The notes below the pieces were generated by a model, which saw only the letters and a list, made by a program, of their open reading frames with translations, was not told where the DNA came from and did no database searches. A DNA stretch of 64,000 bases from Rhizobium sp. L1K21 (lineage in GTDB: Bacteria; Pseudomonadota; Alphaproteobacteria; Rhizobiales; Rhizobiaceae), in assembly GCF_024055895.1 (NCBI RefSeq), contig NZ_JAMXLE010000009.1, forward strand, positions 62,001 to 126,000. The letters run 5' to 3'. Numbering within the stretch: the first letter of the stretch is position 1; every line of letters starts with the position of its first letter. Shown here piece by piece: positions 37,491-45,555 of this stretch. The position numbers were made by a program, and so were the translations under genes.

Positions 37491-38729
37491 TCAAGACAAG
37501 CCGCTGGCTTCCAGCACTTGCCCAGTTATGTATGACGCATCATCGCCGATCATAAAGCGGCACAGTTCACCCAGGCCTTCAAGCGTTGGCCCCTGCCACA
37601 AAACCGTATTCACGCGCATACCCGATCCGGCCCACTCCAACGCCAGGGTGCGAGAGAGCATTGACAAAGCAGCGGCAGCAGCACGCGCCGAAGGGCTCTC
37701 CCCCCTGTCGACGACAAAGACCAGATTGAAATCCGGTGTTCGATTGGCAATTGCCGCGCAGGCTTTTGCAGATGAAAGCGCCCATTCCAGCATTTGCGCC
37801 GGTGTCAATGCACGGCCAAGAGCGCCCGCATCCACGACAGCTGCGAGCGGTTCGGCATCGGTCAGCGCATCGAAACGCGGCAATCCAAGCGTGCTCAAAT
37901 CCGACCGGTCATTCTGGCCAAGAAGTACAATATTTCCCTTTGAACTCGTGCCTTTTGGAGGGCCTTCCATTTCAGGCGGCGGCCCCATGGATCCGCCTCC
38001 ATCAACAAGCAGGCTCTGCCCATTGATGGTACGACCATGAGCAGAAGCAGAAAATGCAACCGCAGCAGCAATATCCTGAGGTGCCGCGAGGCGTCCCAAT
38101 GGAATGGTTGCGGAGACCTTTTTGAGATCGACCCGTCCCTCTCTCTCCAGCTCCTCCACAAGAGGCGTCAGCGTATAGCCCGGAGCGATTGCAACAACGC
38201 TGATCTGGCGCTCTTTCAACTGCGCGGCAAGTGCTGCGGTATATTCAACCACCCCGGCCTTGGTGGCGCTATAGGGGCCGCGCAGTGCCAGTGGCCGATA
38301 GGCAGCACCAGAGGCAAGGTTGACGATAGACGCACCGGGCGACAGGATTTTCGCAGCCGCTTCCGAAACACATTGAAGCGCCGTCAGGTTGACCGCGACG
38401 AGACGGTCAAATGCCGCCTGCGGGAGATCAAGCAAGGTGCGCCCGGAACTGTCCGTCACGCCCGCATTGTTGACAACAAGGTCCAGACCGCCAAGAGCAG
38501 CCTCAGCTTTTGCAGGCAAGGCATCGGCAGCTTGCGGATCGGTCAGGTCAACCTGAATGGCGACATGTCCGCCGCCCAACCGCTCAGCAACATGCCGGGC
38601 TTCCTCAATATCGATGTCGGCAACGGCGACACGGAATCCTTCGTTCGCAAGACGCTGGCAGATTGCCTGACCGATGCCTTTAGCGCCACCTGTCACCAAA
38701 GCGCGTCTGCGCTTGTTTTCCGTGTTCAT
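37491..38729 (-). CDS. SDR fused to a degenerate second SDR domain
   Basis: 412-residue protein. The N-terminal half is a complete classical SDR: TGGAKGIG (13-20), NNAG (87-90), Ser140, Tyr153 and Lys157. From about residue 255 a second half ends in an SDR-like tail (LEWAGSGMRVNTVLWQGPTL, SYITGQVLEASG) but has no glycine-rich cofactor motif and no YxxxK (Ala residues occupy that stretch). It is therefore a probable fusion of an active SDR with a non-catalytic SDR domain. ATG 38729 has GGGGAGG 9 bases upstream; an upstream GTG would place that site inside the coding region. Likely regulated from the palindrome at 38761-38776. Confidence 0.88.
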   Translation of the reverse strand: MNTENKRRRALVTGGAKGIGQAICQRLANEGFRVAVADIDIEEARHVAERLGGGHVAIQVDLTDPQAADALPAKAEAALGGLDLVVNNAGVTDSSGRTLLDLPQAAFDRLVAVNLTALQCVSEAAAKILSPGASIVNLASGAAYRPLALRGPYSATKAGVVEYTAALAAQLKERQISVVAIAPGYTLTPLVEELEREGRVDLKKVSATIPLGRLAAPQDIAAAVAFSASAHGRTINGQSLLVDGGGSMGPPPEMEGPPKGTSSKGNIVLLGQNDRSDLSTLGLPRFDALTDAEPLAAVVDAGALGRALTPAQMLEWALSSAKACAAIANRTPDFNLVFVVDRGESPSARAAAAALSMLSRTLALEWAGSGMRVNTVLWQGPTLEGLGELCRFMIGDDASYITGQVLEASGLS

Positions 38730-38760
38730 CTTGATCGCCTCCCCTGCGCTCACGCCTGCC

Positions 38761-38776
38761 GACTGACCGGTCAGTC
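38761..38776. promoter_or_regulatory. 16-bp perfect palindrome, candidate TetR operator
   Basis: GACTGACCGGTCAGTC is perfectly palindromic and lies 32 bases upstream of the SDR-fusion start. A nearly identical site (CTGACCGGTCGGTC, one mismatch over 14) lies upstream of the neighbouring TetR gene. This is the expected arrangement for a TetR repressor controlling itself and the SDR gene. Confidence 0.75.
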
Positions 38777-38927
38777 AGCTCGAGGATAACGCCGCGCATG
38801 CATCTCTGCAATGGATTTTTTGGATGTATCCGTCGAACGGCGCATCAATGACAATACGAGCTGCGTGGTCAGCCAATGATGTTGCTGAATTTGACTTTAT
38901 CTTGGCCCAGGTAGTCTGGCGTTAGCT

Positions 38928-39542
38928 TTATTTCCGGGCAATGCCACAGAGAAGAATGTCGGCATATTGATCGACAATTTCCTCGGCACTCATTGCTTTT
39001 TCAGGATCATACCAGCGGTGCATCCAGTTAATTCCAGAAAGGACCAGGCGGCCCGCCCCTGCAGGATCAACCTCATTGAACTCGCCCGATGCAACACCAT
39101 CGCGGATGATTTCCCTTAGCATGTTTTCAAATTGGCGACGGTAAGCAATTCTCAAGTCCGTCGCTCGTTGATCGGGGTCAGACCAGAAAGCATTGCTGGC
39201 AGCAATCCAGGCTGATCGATGCTCTGAAAAAAACGTGGCCGTGGATACCATGAAGGCACGCAGCTTCTCAGCTGCGGTGCCTTCCGTCGGGATACGCGAT
39301 TTGACGAACGTGTTCAGGTGTTGCGTTGCTGCAAAGGCGATACGCCCGTAAATGTCTTCTTTGCTTTTGAAATGGTGATACAGCAGGGCCTTAGAGACGC
39401 CTGCGGCATCAGAAATGTCGCGCATGGATGTAGCTTCATAACCTTTTTCTGCAAAAAGCCTGGCACCGGTTTCAAGAATTTCGCGCACCCGCGGGCTAGG
39501 CACGTCATCCACCAGCCTTTCGGCGCTCATCTTTCCACTCAT
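38928..39542 (-). CDS. TetR-family transcriptional regulator
   Basis: About 204-residue TetR-type repressor. The helix-turn-helix is ISDAAGVSKALLYHHFKSKEDIY (roughly residues 40-62) after the leading ILETGARLFAEKGYEATSM helix. The C-terminal domain is hydrophobic and suited to an acyl-CoA-like ligand. Two in-frame starts, ATG 39542 and 39560, are plausible and neither has a strong ribosome-binding site; I prefer 39542. The much longer frame upstream is not coding by similarity. It probably binds the palindromes at 38761 and 39587. Confidence 0.87.
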   Translation of the reverse strand: MSGKMSAERLVDDVPSPRVREILETGARLFAEKGYEATSMRDISDAAGVSKALLYHHFKSKEDIYGRIAFAATQHLNTFVKSRIPTEGTAAEKLRAFMVSTATFFSEHRSAWIAASNAFWSDPDQRATDLRIAYRRQFENMLREIIRDGVASGEFNEVDPAGAGRLVLSGINWMHRWYDPEKAMSAEEIVDQYADILLCGIARK

Positions 39543-39586
39543 CAGTCGATTCCCACGCATCTCAATTGCAAACAATTTGCCCCCTA

Positions 39587-39602
39587 CTGACCGGTCGGTC
39601 AA
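39587..39602. promoter_or_regulatory. Second TetR-type operator (imperfect palindrome)
   Basis: CTGACCGGTCGGTCAA region with central ACCGGT; 13 of 14 bases match the palindrome at 38761-38776. It is about 45 bases upstream of the preferred TetR start, consistent with autoregulation. Confidence 0.7.
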
Positions 39603-39770
39603 GCTTCCCCGTGCCCAACGGGGTGACGGACTTGAAGCTCTGTGTGAAGGGCTATTCCTGTGACAAGGCACGTAATTTTGAGGATCGGGCTCTAACGATT
39701 TCAGACACTTCTCGACTTGCCAAAACAACACCGATGATCCCCAACCAATCTTCCGAAGCCAATTGCTGAG

Positions 39771-40163
39771 TTGGCGGATTACATGCCCGAAGTGCGGATC
39801 ACTGTTGCTACATCCACCCAGGATCAGAAGCCCTCGGTTTTCCAGCACTACATCAACGCTGCAATCCGAGGCGAATGCTTGCTGGACGAAGAAGTGCTCG
39901 GTAGGATCATCCCTGGAAACGAGGACACATTAGCTGAGATATGTGTTGATTTCCCAACGCCGCAAAACCCGGTATTACCTTTACACCTGCACCCTGCTCT
40001 TTTGGCCGGCGTCGCCATCGTACACATTGCGGGAGCCGAGATGTTATTCATGTTGCGGCAATCAACATTTGCCACCAACCAAACGCATTTCGACCACAAG
40101 ACGCTCCCATTCCTCTTAAACGCAGAGAAGGAAAGACATAGAAGTCCGATACAATTAATTTGA
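39771..40163 (+). other. Unrecognised open reading frame
   Basis: A 130-codon plus-strand frame beginning MADYMPEVRITVATSTQDQ. I recognise no domain, it has no clear ribosome-binding site, and a comparable frame runs antisense. It may be a decayed gene fragment or chance. Not asserted as a gene. Confidence 0.15.
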
Positions 40164-40376
40164 GAAAATAGCCTCACAGATTCTCAAAATTAGGTGCCAA
40201 AAATTCGATAAATCAGCTCATTCTCACGCTTGAGTGCCAAGCGACAAATCAGATGAGCAATGCCTCCCGACATTCAAACTGCAAACTGTCTCAATTCATT
40301 TGCTGGCGGACAGGTTGGCAGACCCATTTAATGGAGTTATCTTAACTGGGAGAATTCGGAATTTAGGAGCAAACGG

Positions 40377-41096
40377 TTGACTCAGCCGACCGCGATTGAA
40401 AACAACGCCGCTGTGACGAAAAATGGAAAACGTGCGGACACACGCCTCTCATTGATCTTGGCAGCTGAGCGCATTTTCTCTGAAGAGGGCATATCCAACA
40501 CCTCTTTGAGGCGGATCACGCAAGCGGCAGGTCAACGCAATGAAAGCGCGATCCATTATCACTTCGGGTCCCGGGAAGGTGTTGTGCAGGCTATCCTCGA
40601 TCTGCGCACAACGCCCATCAATGCGGCGCGTATTGCCCTTGTTGAGGAAATGCGGGCCGCTGCGGGCGGGGCTCCGCTTGGTTCACGCGACATCGCACGA
40701 TTGCTCGTCATTCCGCTCGCCAACTACTTGCGCAGCTCTGCTGGAAAGAGTCACTACCTTCGCTTTCTCAGCATGCTGTGGATCGACCGACCCATATGGC
40801 GCAAATTTGAAGGCCGCACGCAGGACGCCGGCTTGCGAATGATGCGTGAGGCTTTGATTGAGGCCAAGCCGCATATTCCCGCAGTCGTCATGCGTCAGCG
40901 ATTTGCGATGGCCATGCAAATGGGAAGCTCCATTCTGGCGCGCATGGAGCGGCTCGCCTTTGACCGCAGCGAAACCTACGACTGGTACAAGACAGAGGCA
41001 CAGATTGCAGATTTGATCGATTCAATCGCGGCTGTGTTCGACGCCTCCCTTTCACCCGAAACCGTGCGCGCCCTGCGGCAATGCGGTGAGCTTTGA
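40377..41096 (+). CDS. TetR-family transcriptional regulator
   Basis: 239-residue TetR regulator. HTH region: ILAAERIFSEEGISNTSLRRITQAAGQRNESAIHYHFGSREGVV. I accept TTG 40377 as start because AGGAG lies 8 bases upstream and no ATG precedes the HTH. It is convergent with the ADP-forming ligase gene (ends 5 bases apart). It likely controls the TAXI-TRAP/ligase operon or a CoA-ester pathway, but no operator pair was identified for it. Confidence 0.88.
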   Translation: MTQPTAIENNAAVTKNGKRADTRLSLILAAERIFSEEGISNTSLRRITQAAGQRNESAIHYHFGSREGVVQAILDLRTTPINAARIALVEEMRAAAGGAPLGSRDIARLLVIPLANYLRSSAGKSHYLRFLSMLWIDRPIWRKFEGRTQDAGLRMMREALIEAKPHIPAVVMRQRFAMAMQMGSSILARMERLAFDRSETYDWYKTEAQIADLIDSIAAVFDASLSPETVRALRQCGEL

Positions 41097-41101
41097 AGCG
41101 T

Positions 41102-43210
41102 TCACAGCCCAACCAGCAACGCATCGACGATGATTGCCCCTTCCCCCTGCGCTCCAACAATCACTGGGTTTAGGTCAAGGGTCTCAATCCCATCCGCATT
41201 GGCGGCAGCAAAGCGGGAAACCTGTGCAATCAGCCGGGCAAGAGCAGGCAAATCGGCAGGTTGCGCCCCGCGCGGCTCAGTCAATAGTCGCAGCGCCCGA
41301 ATTTCGCCAATCATGCGCAACGCTTCATCTTCGCTTACGGGTGCTGCGCGGAACGTCACATCACGCAGCGCTTCGACATGAACACCACCCATCCCGAACA
41401 TGACGACGGGGCCGAAAGCTGAATCGTGCTGCACGCCGATGACAACTTCCGCCACCCCGCACGTCATCGGCGCGACCAGGAGGCCGTCGATCTGTGCATT
41501 TGGGGCATAGGCTTTTACAGACCCCAATATAGCTTCGGCAGCCTTGCGAACATTCTCAGCCCCGGCAAGGTTGAGCCGAACACCGCCTGCTTCGGTCTTG
41601 TGCAAGATATCCGGGGAAACCACCTTGACGGCAACGGGGCCACCAAGTGCCTCCGCCGCAAGAACTGCTTCTTCTGACGTAGCCGCAACAGTATATGGCG
41701 TCACCGGCAGGCCAGCATCGCCCAGCAGTTTCAACGCCTCAGGCTCCGTTGTGCTTTGCGGTATTGCAAGAGCAATACCATCCACATCTGCGCCTGTTTC
41801 ACGATCAAGGGATGCAGCGAATGCAGCCAAAGCCGCAACCGCGCGAACCGCCCGGTTCGGATCTTCAAAGACCGGTATTCCAGCAGCCTCGAGCTGTGCG
41901 CGGATCTCAGGTCGAGCGACCGTAACGGCATATTGTGCAATTTCCGGAACCTCTTCGCGCACGGCGGACAGATCGGCAACCACTTCAGGCCCCATCGTCG
42001 GCGATAAACCCGACAATGCGACAAAGCTGATAATCGTGTCGACCGTGCCATCCTTCGCCATCAGTCCCAGCGCCGTGCGGAAGGCACCTTCGATGTTGAC
42101 CACCTGGCCAGTAATGTCGAGCGGATTGCGGGTTCCTGCAAAGGGAACAAGTTGCAAGACCGCATCCTGTGTGCTGCGCGTGAGTTCGGGTACTTCAAGC
42201 CCATTGGCGGCGGCTTCGTCTGCCATCATCACACCGGCACCACCCGAAACGGTATAAAGCCCAGCCCGATTGCCGCGCGGCACACCTGCAATTGCCGCCG
42301 CATAAGCAATATCGAAAACATGTTCGATACTGTCGCCACGTATGACGCCATATTGGCGGAACACGCCATCAAAAATGGCGTCTTCGCCTGCGAGAGCCGC
42401 CGTGTGCGATGCCGCTGCCTGTGCCCCAACAGCAGATCGGCCCACTTTTGCCATCACCAGCGGTTTACCAGCCAGTCGGCAGGCTTCAAAGGCTGCCAGC
42501 AACCGCGCACCATCGCGGGCGCCCTCCATATAACCGACGATCACTTCGGTTTCGGGGTCGCTTGCCAACCATTCGACACATTCCGCAAAGCCAAGATCGG
42601 CTTCATTGCCGGTGGTGATCCAATGGCTGATCCCGATGCCGCGCAGCCTTGCAAGGGTGAGAGCATAAGCACCAAAAGCGCCCGATTGCGATACGATTCC
42701 GACCCCGCCCTTTTTGGGCTTGCCCAGGTGCACGACCGGGCTGAACGTTGCATAAACATCTTCAGCGATGGTCATGAAACCGAGGCAGTTCGGCCCGAGC
42801 AACCGCACACCCGCTTCTGCAGCGCGTGCCGCCAAACGCGCCTGCATTACGGCCCCTTTTTCTCCGGTCTCGGCAAAGTCTGACGAAAAGATCACCAAAG
42901 CTGGAACACCAGCAGCAATGGCATCTTCGAGCGCGGCTTCGACCATGGCTGCGGGAACGGCGACAATGGCCAGGTCAATGGGTCCAGGAGCGGCTACGAG
43001 CGACGGATAGGCTTTCAGCCCCTGGACTTCCGACGCATTGGGATTGATCGGCAAAACCTGGCCGGCAAATCCCTTGGTCTTGAGATAGTCTACCGGCAAG
43101 CCGCCAATCTTGGTGGGCGAAGCCGAAGCGCCAACCACCGCGACCGTCCTTGGCCGGAACATCCGGTTAAGCGCCTCACGTCCTGCCATTGCCGTTCTGC
43201 AATCCATCAT
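41102..43210 (-). CDS. ADP-forming acyl-CoA synthetase (acetate-CoA ligase family), second copy
   Basis: 702-residue single-chain ADP-forming acyl-CoA ligase with the same architecture as 22249-24366: CoA-binding domain (VAVVGASASPTKIGG), SHTAALAGEDAIFD phospho-His motif, C-terminal ATP-grasp with VAVKVVSPDILHKTEAGGVRL. ATG 43210 has GGAGG 5 bases upstream and overlaps the TAXI protein stop by four bases. It probably activates an acid imported by the TRAP system (inferred). The two copies in one window suggest two separate pathways or a recent cluster duplication. Confidence 0.9.
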   Translation of the reverse strand: MMDCRTAMAGREALNRMFRPRTVAVVGASASPTKIGGLPVDYLKTKGFAGQVLPINPNASEVQGLKAYPSLVAAPGPIDLAIVAVPAAMVEAALEDAIAAGVPALVIFSSDFAETGEKGAVMQARLAARAAEAGVRLLGPNCLGFMTIAEDVYATFSPVVHLGKPKKGGVGIVSQSGAFGAYALTLARLRGIGISHWITTGNEADLGFAECVEWLASDPETEVIVGYMEGARDGARLLAAFEACRLAGKPLVMAKVGRSAVGAQAAASHTAALAGEDAIFDGVFRQYGVIRGDSIEHVFDIAYAAAIAGVPRGNRAGLYTVSGGAGVMMADEAAANGLEVPELTRSTQDAVLQLVPFAGTRNPLDITGQVVNIEGAFRTALGLMAKDGTVDTIISFVALSGLSPTMGPEVVADLSAVREEVPEIAQYAVTVARPEIRAQLEAAGIPVFEDPNRAVRAVAALAAFAASLDRETGADVDGIALAIPQSTTEPEALKLLGDAGLPVTPYTVAATSEEAVLAAEALGGPVAVKVVSPDILHKTEAGGVRLNLAGAENVRKAAEAILGSVKAYAPNAQIDGLLVAPMTCGVAEVVIGVQHDSAFGPVVMFGMGGVHVEALRDVTFRAAPVSEDEALRMIGEIRALRLLTEPRGAQPADLPALARLIAQVSRFAAANADGIETLDLNPVIVGAQGEGAIIVDALLVGL

Positions 43211-44238
43211 TTTGCCTCCGGCGGCACGAGCGCTTCAGGTATGTCCACCCCGGCTTCGCGATAGTAGCGCAATGCGCCCGCATGCAGCGGATCGTTCATA
43301 TTTTCAAATGCGGTTTGCAGAGTGATGGCTTTCATCCAGTCTGCGGCGTTGTAAAAGTCGTTGATATTCTCAAACATGGCCTTCGTCATCTCATAGACGA
43401 TATCCGCCTCGAGGTCCTTACGAACGCCAATGCCGATGTAGCTGCCCACCGCCAACACATCTTCCTCATTGACTTGATTGTCGCCGTATATGTCCGGAGG
43501 AATCCTGCTGATCGTTCGGCCAGGCAACGAAATCATGGACTTCAGCGGATCAACCTTGAAGGCCTCTTCAGGAATTGAAATCAGGCGAATTTTGTCCAGA
43601 AGAGCAAATTGCCGAATGGCGGCAGAAGGCAGTTCAGTCGGCATGATGGCAAGATCGATCTGCCGATCCTGAAATGCCTGATTGCCCGAACTCCAGTCGA
43701 GCTTGGCCAATTCATAGTCCACGTCGGGCTTGTAGCCGGTAACACTCTCTATGATCGCCAGGCCAACTGTGGTTGCAGCACCACCGGGTGGGCCTGCAAA
43801 AACACGCTTGCCCTTGATATCCTCCAGCGTGGCAATGCCGGATTCGGCAAATGTTATAATATGATACGGCCCCAGTGGAAAGTTCACCATGCCCCGCAGA
43901 TCACTCGCCAGCTCCTTTGCGTTGGCAATATCCTTGAACATGGAGCTGCCTGTCCGCATGAAATAGCTGACCGCTGGCGATGAAATGTAAAGGTCAACAT
44001 TACCACGCACCACGTCCAACGCTGAGCGGGTAGAGGCCATGCCCGCGGTGACATTCATCCGCACCGGCAATTCACGCTGGACAACCGTCTGCAGCGTCGT
44101 TGTGAAGGCAAAGGCCGAAGAACCCGGACTGGCCGTGTGAACTCTCAGATTTGTGGTTTCCTGCGCTGAAGCCGGCAAAACGGCCGCGGCCGAGGTTGCA
44201 AGTGCAAGGGTGATAGCGTCGCGTCGCGTGAGCATCAT
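43207..44238 (-). CDS. TAXI-type TRAP transporter substrate-binding protein
   Basis: 343-residue periplasmic protein of the TAXI (TRAP-associated extracytoplasmic immunogenic) family. A twin-arginine-like signal MLTRRDAITLALATSAAAVL precedes the mature domain. Binding-fold landmarks are GPPGGAATTVGLAIIESV and PGRTISRIPPDIY. ATG 44238 has GGAG upstream. It captures a carboxylate-type solute for the fused TRAP permease encoded at 45552-47444. Gap of 36 bases to the DUF1254 gene. Confidence 0.88.
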   Translation of the reverse strand: MMLTRRDAITLALATSAAAVLPASAQETTNLRVHTASPGSSAFAFTTTLQTVVQRELPVRMNVTAGMASTRSALDVVRGNVDLYISSPAVSYFMRTGSSMFKDIANAKELASDLRGMVNFPLGPYHIITFAESGIATLEDIKGKRVFAGPPGGAATTVGLAIIESVTGYKPDVDYELAKLDWSSGNQAFQDRQIDLAIMPTELPSAAIRQFALLDKIRLISIPEEAFKVDPLKSMISLPGRTISRIPPDIYGDNQVNEEDVLAVGSYIGIGVRKDLEADIVYEMTKAMFENINDFYNAADWMKAITLQTAFENMNDPLHAGALRYYREAGVDIPEALVPPEAK

Positions 44239-44274
44239 GGTGTTTGTCTCCCAGTGAGGTGTGATCTTTTTGAT

Positions 44275-45555
44275 TTATTGCTGATAGGGTTCGGGGTGTG
44301 GCACGGCGACATGCTTTTCCAGCAGTTCCGTCCTCGGCAGATAGGCTCTGAGAAAAAGATGGAAGGGACCGGGCGGTGCGGGGAGCCAGTTCGCCTCGCG
44401 TTCGGGGCCGGGATTATCTGCGCTTATCCAGATATCCAGGGACCCGTCTGCATTGCGCTTCAGCCCTGGTGTACGGTCGCCGATCGAAAACCGATCAAGT
44501 TCGTTGCGCACGAAGAAAAACTCACCGTCAGGCGTCGGCTCGTACATTGAAAGCGACCAGAACGCGTCGCAGGGCAATTCGCCACCGGGCGGAAAACGCA
44601 TGCGCCACAAACGCCGTCCGTCAAGCGGCTGATCTCTCTCGCCACCTGTGCGCAGATAGCTGGCCTCTTCGAGCGGCAGAGCACCCAGCCCGCCGACGGC
44701 CACCACGGCACGCATAAAATAATCTTGCCCGTAAACACCTAGATTGCGCCTCGGCCAGACCCAGCCGCGCCCACCCTTGGCCATGGAGGTCTGAATACGC
44801 GCCAGCCGCTCGGCTGCAAGCCGGACGCCCGATGCAATGGCCTCGGCCTCCTCAGCCGTGAAAGCTGTCGGATCGAAGGTCTGATCAGGTCCGATCCCAA
44901 GCGGCGCGATCCGGCGCAACAGATTGAGGTCGGTCAGCGGCGGGCGATTGATGCGGATCAGCCGGTTCGCCTCGGCAAAAAATGCGTCCCACGGCGCGTC
45001 GCGCAAAATCCAGTCGCCTTCCACATTGTCATGCTCAGGCGCTTCCAGCTCGATTGCATCCTGCACGGCATGGGCAGCCTCAAGGTCCTCAGGGCCATCG
45101 ACCAATATGCGCGCAAGTGCAAAGACCATATTTGTCGGCGCGCGCACCACTTCGCCCGTTAACCCCTCTGTCGAAGATTCAGGCCCGACAAGGGTAAATT
45201 CCACGGGTTCGGTTCCCGTCGTACGGGTGCCAGGCACGCAGAAATTGTTGGTGTAGTAGTCAAGCATCATTAACGAAAAATAGCGCTCGCCGGGTCCGGG
45301 AATTCGGATCCGCGCCGGGCCGCGGCGCAGATCGAGCCAAAAGTCGGAATAAAGCGTATCGTTGTTAGGTGTCGTGATCTGGCGGCTTTTATGGCTCAAT
45401 AACTTCCGAGTGTGACGCACCTTGTGCATGCCGCCGAATGACATTCTCCGGCGCCGAAAGGTTTCAAGGATCACCAGCGGCAAAGCATAAATATACGCAT
45501 CCTGTGCAAGCGTGTTGAAGTCCTGGATGTCAGATTGAAAAAGGGGACGGTTCAA
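44275..45555 (-). CDS. DUF1254/DUF1214 domain protein
   Basis: 426-residue protein with the N-terminal DUF1254 region (QDAYIYALPLVILE, then TTPNNDTLYSDFWLDL) and a C-terminal DUF1214 region (LPCDAFWSLSMYEPTPDGEF, then FSIGDRTPGL). Function of the family is not established; members occur with transporters and hydrolases. The start is TTG 45555, 7 bases after GGAG and overlapping the TRAP permease stop by four bases, which indicates coupling. No signal peptide is obvious, unlike some homologues. It sits between two transporter genes. Confidence 0.82.
   Translation of the reverse strand: MNRPLFQSDIQDFNTLAQDAYIYALPLVILETFRRRRMSFGGMHKVRHTRKLLSHKSRQITTPNNDTLYSDFWLDLRRGPARIRIPGPGERYFSLMMLDYYTNNFCVPGTRTTGTEPVEFTLVGPESSTEGLTGEVVRAPTNMVFALARILVDGPEDLEAAHAVQDAIELEAPEHDNVEGDWILRDAPWDAFFAEANRLIRINRPPLTDLNLLRRIAPLGIGPDQTFDPTAFTAEEAEAIASGVRLAAERLARIQTSMAKGGRGWVWPRRNLGVYGQDYFMRAVVAVGGLGALPLEEASYLRTGGERDQPLDGRRLWRMRFPPGGELPCDAFWSLSMYEPTPDGEFFFVRNELDRFSIGDRTPGLKRNADGSLDIWISADNPGPEREANWLPAPPGPFHLFLRAYLPRTELLEKHVAVPHPEPYQQ

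Larger units (their letters stand above)
39543..40376. other. 834-bp gap between two TetR genes, no confident gene
   Basis: Only the operator at 39587-39602 and an open frame on the plus strand at 39771-40163 (overlapped by a minus frame 39848-40177) are noteworthy. Neither frame matches a family I know. The sequence is more AT-rich towards 40140-40370. The region immediately before 40377 carries the ribosome-binding site for the next TetR gene. Confidence 0.45.

Noticed and set aside
39543-39848. N-terminal extension of the TetR regulator to 306 residues
   Set aside because: The added part has no similarity and runs over the operator at 39587; TetR proteins are about 200 residues.
39848-40177. 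Minus-strand 109-codon frame
   Set aside because: Ser/Cys-rich composition, no ribosome-binding site and no recognised domain; overlaps another frame equally unsupported.
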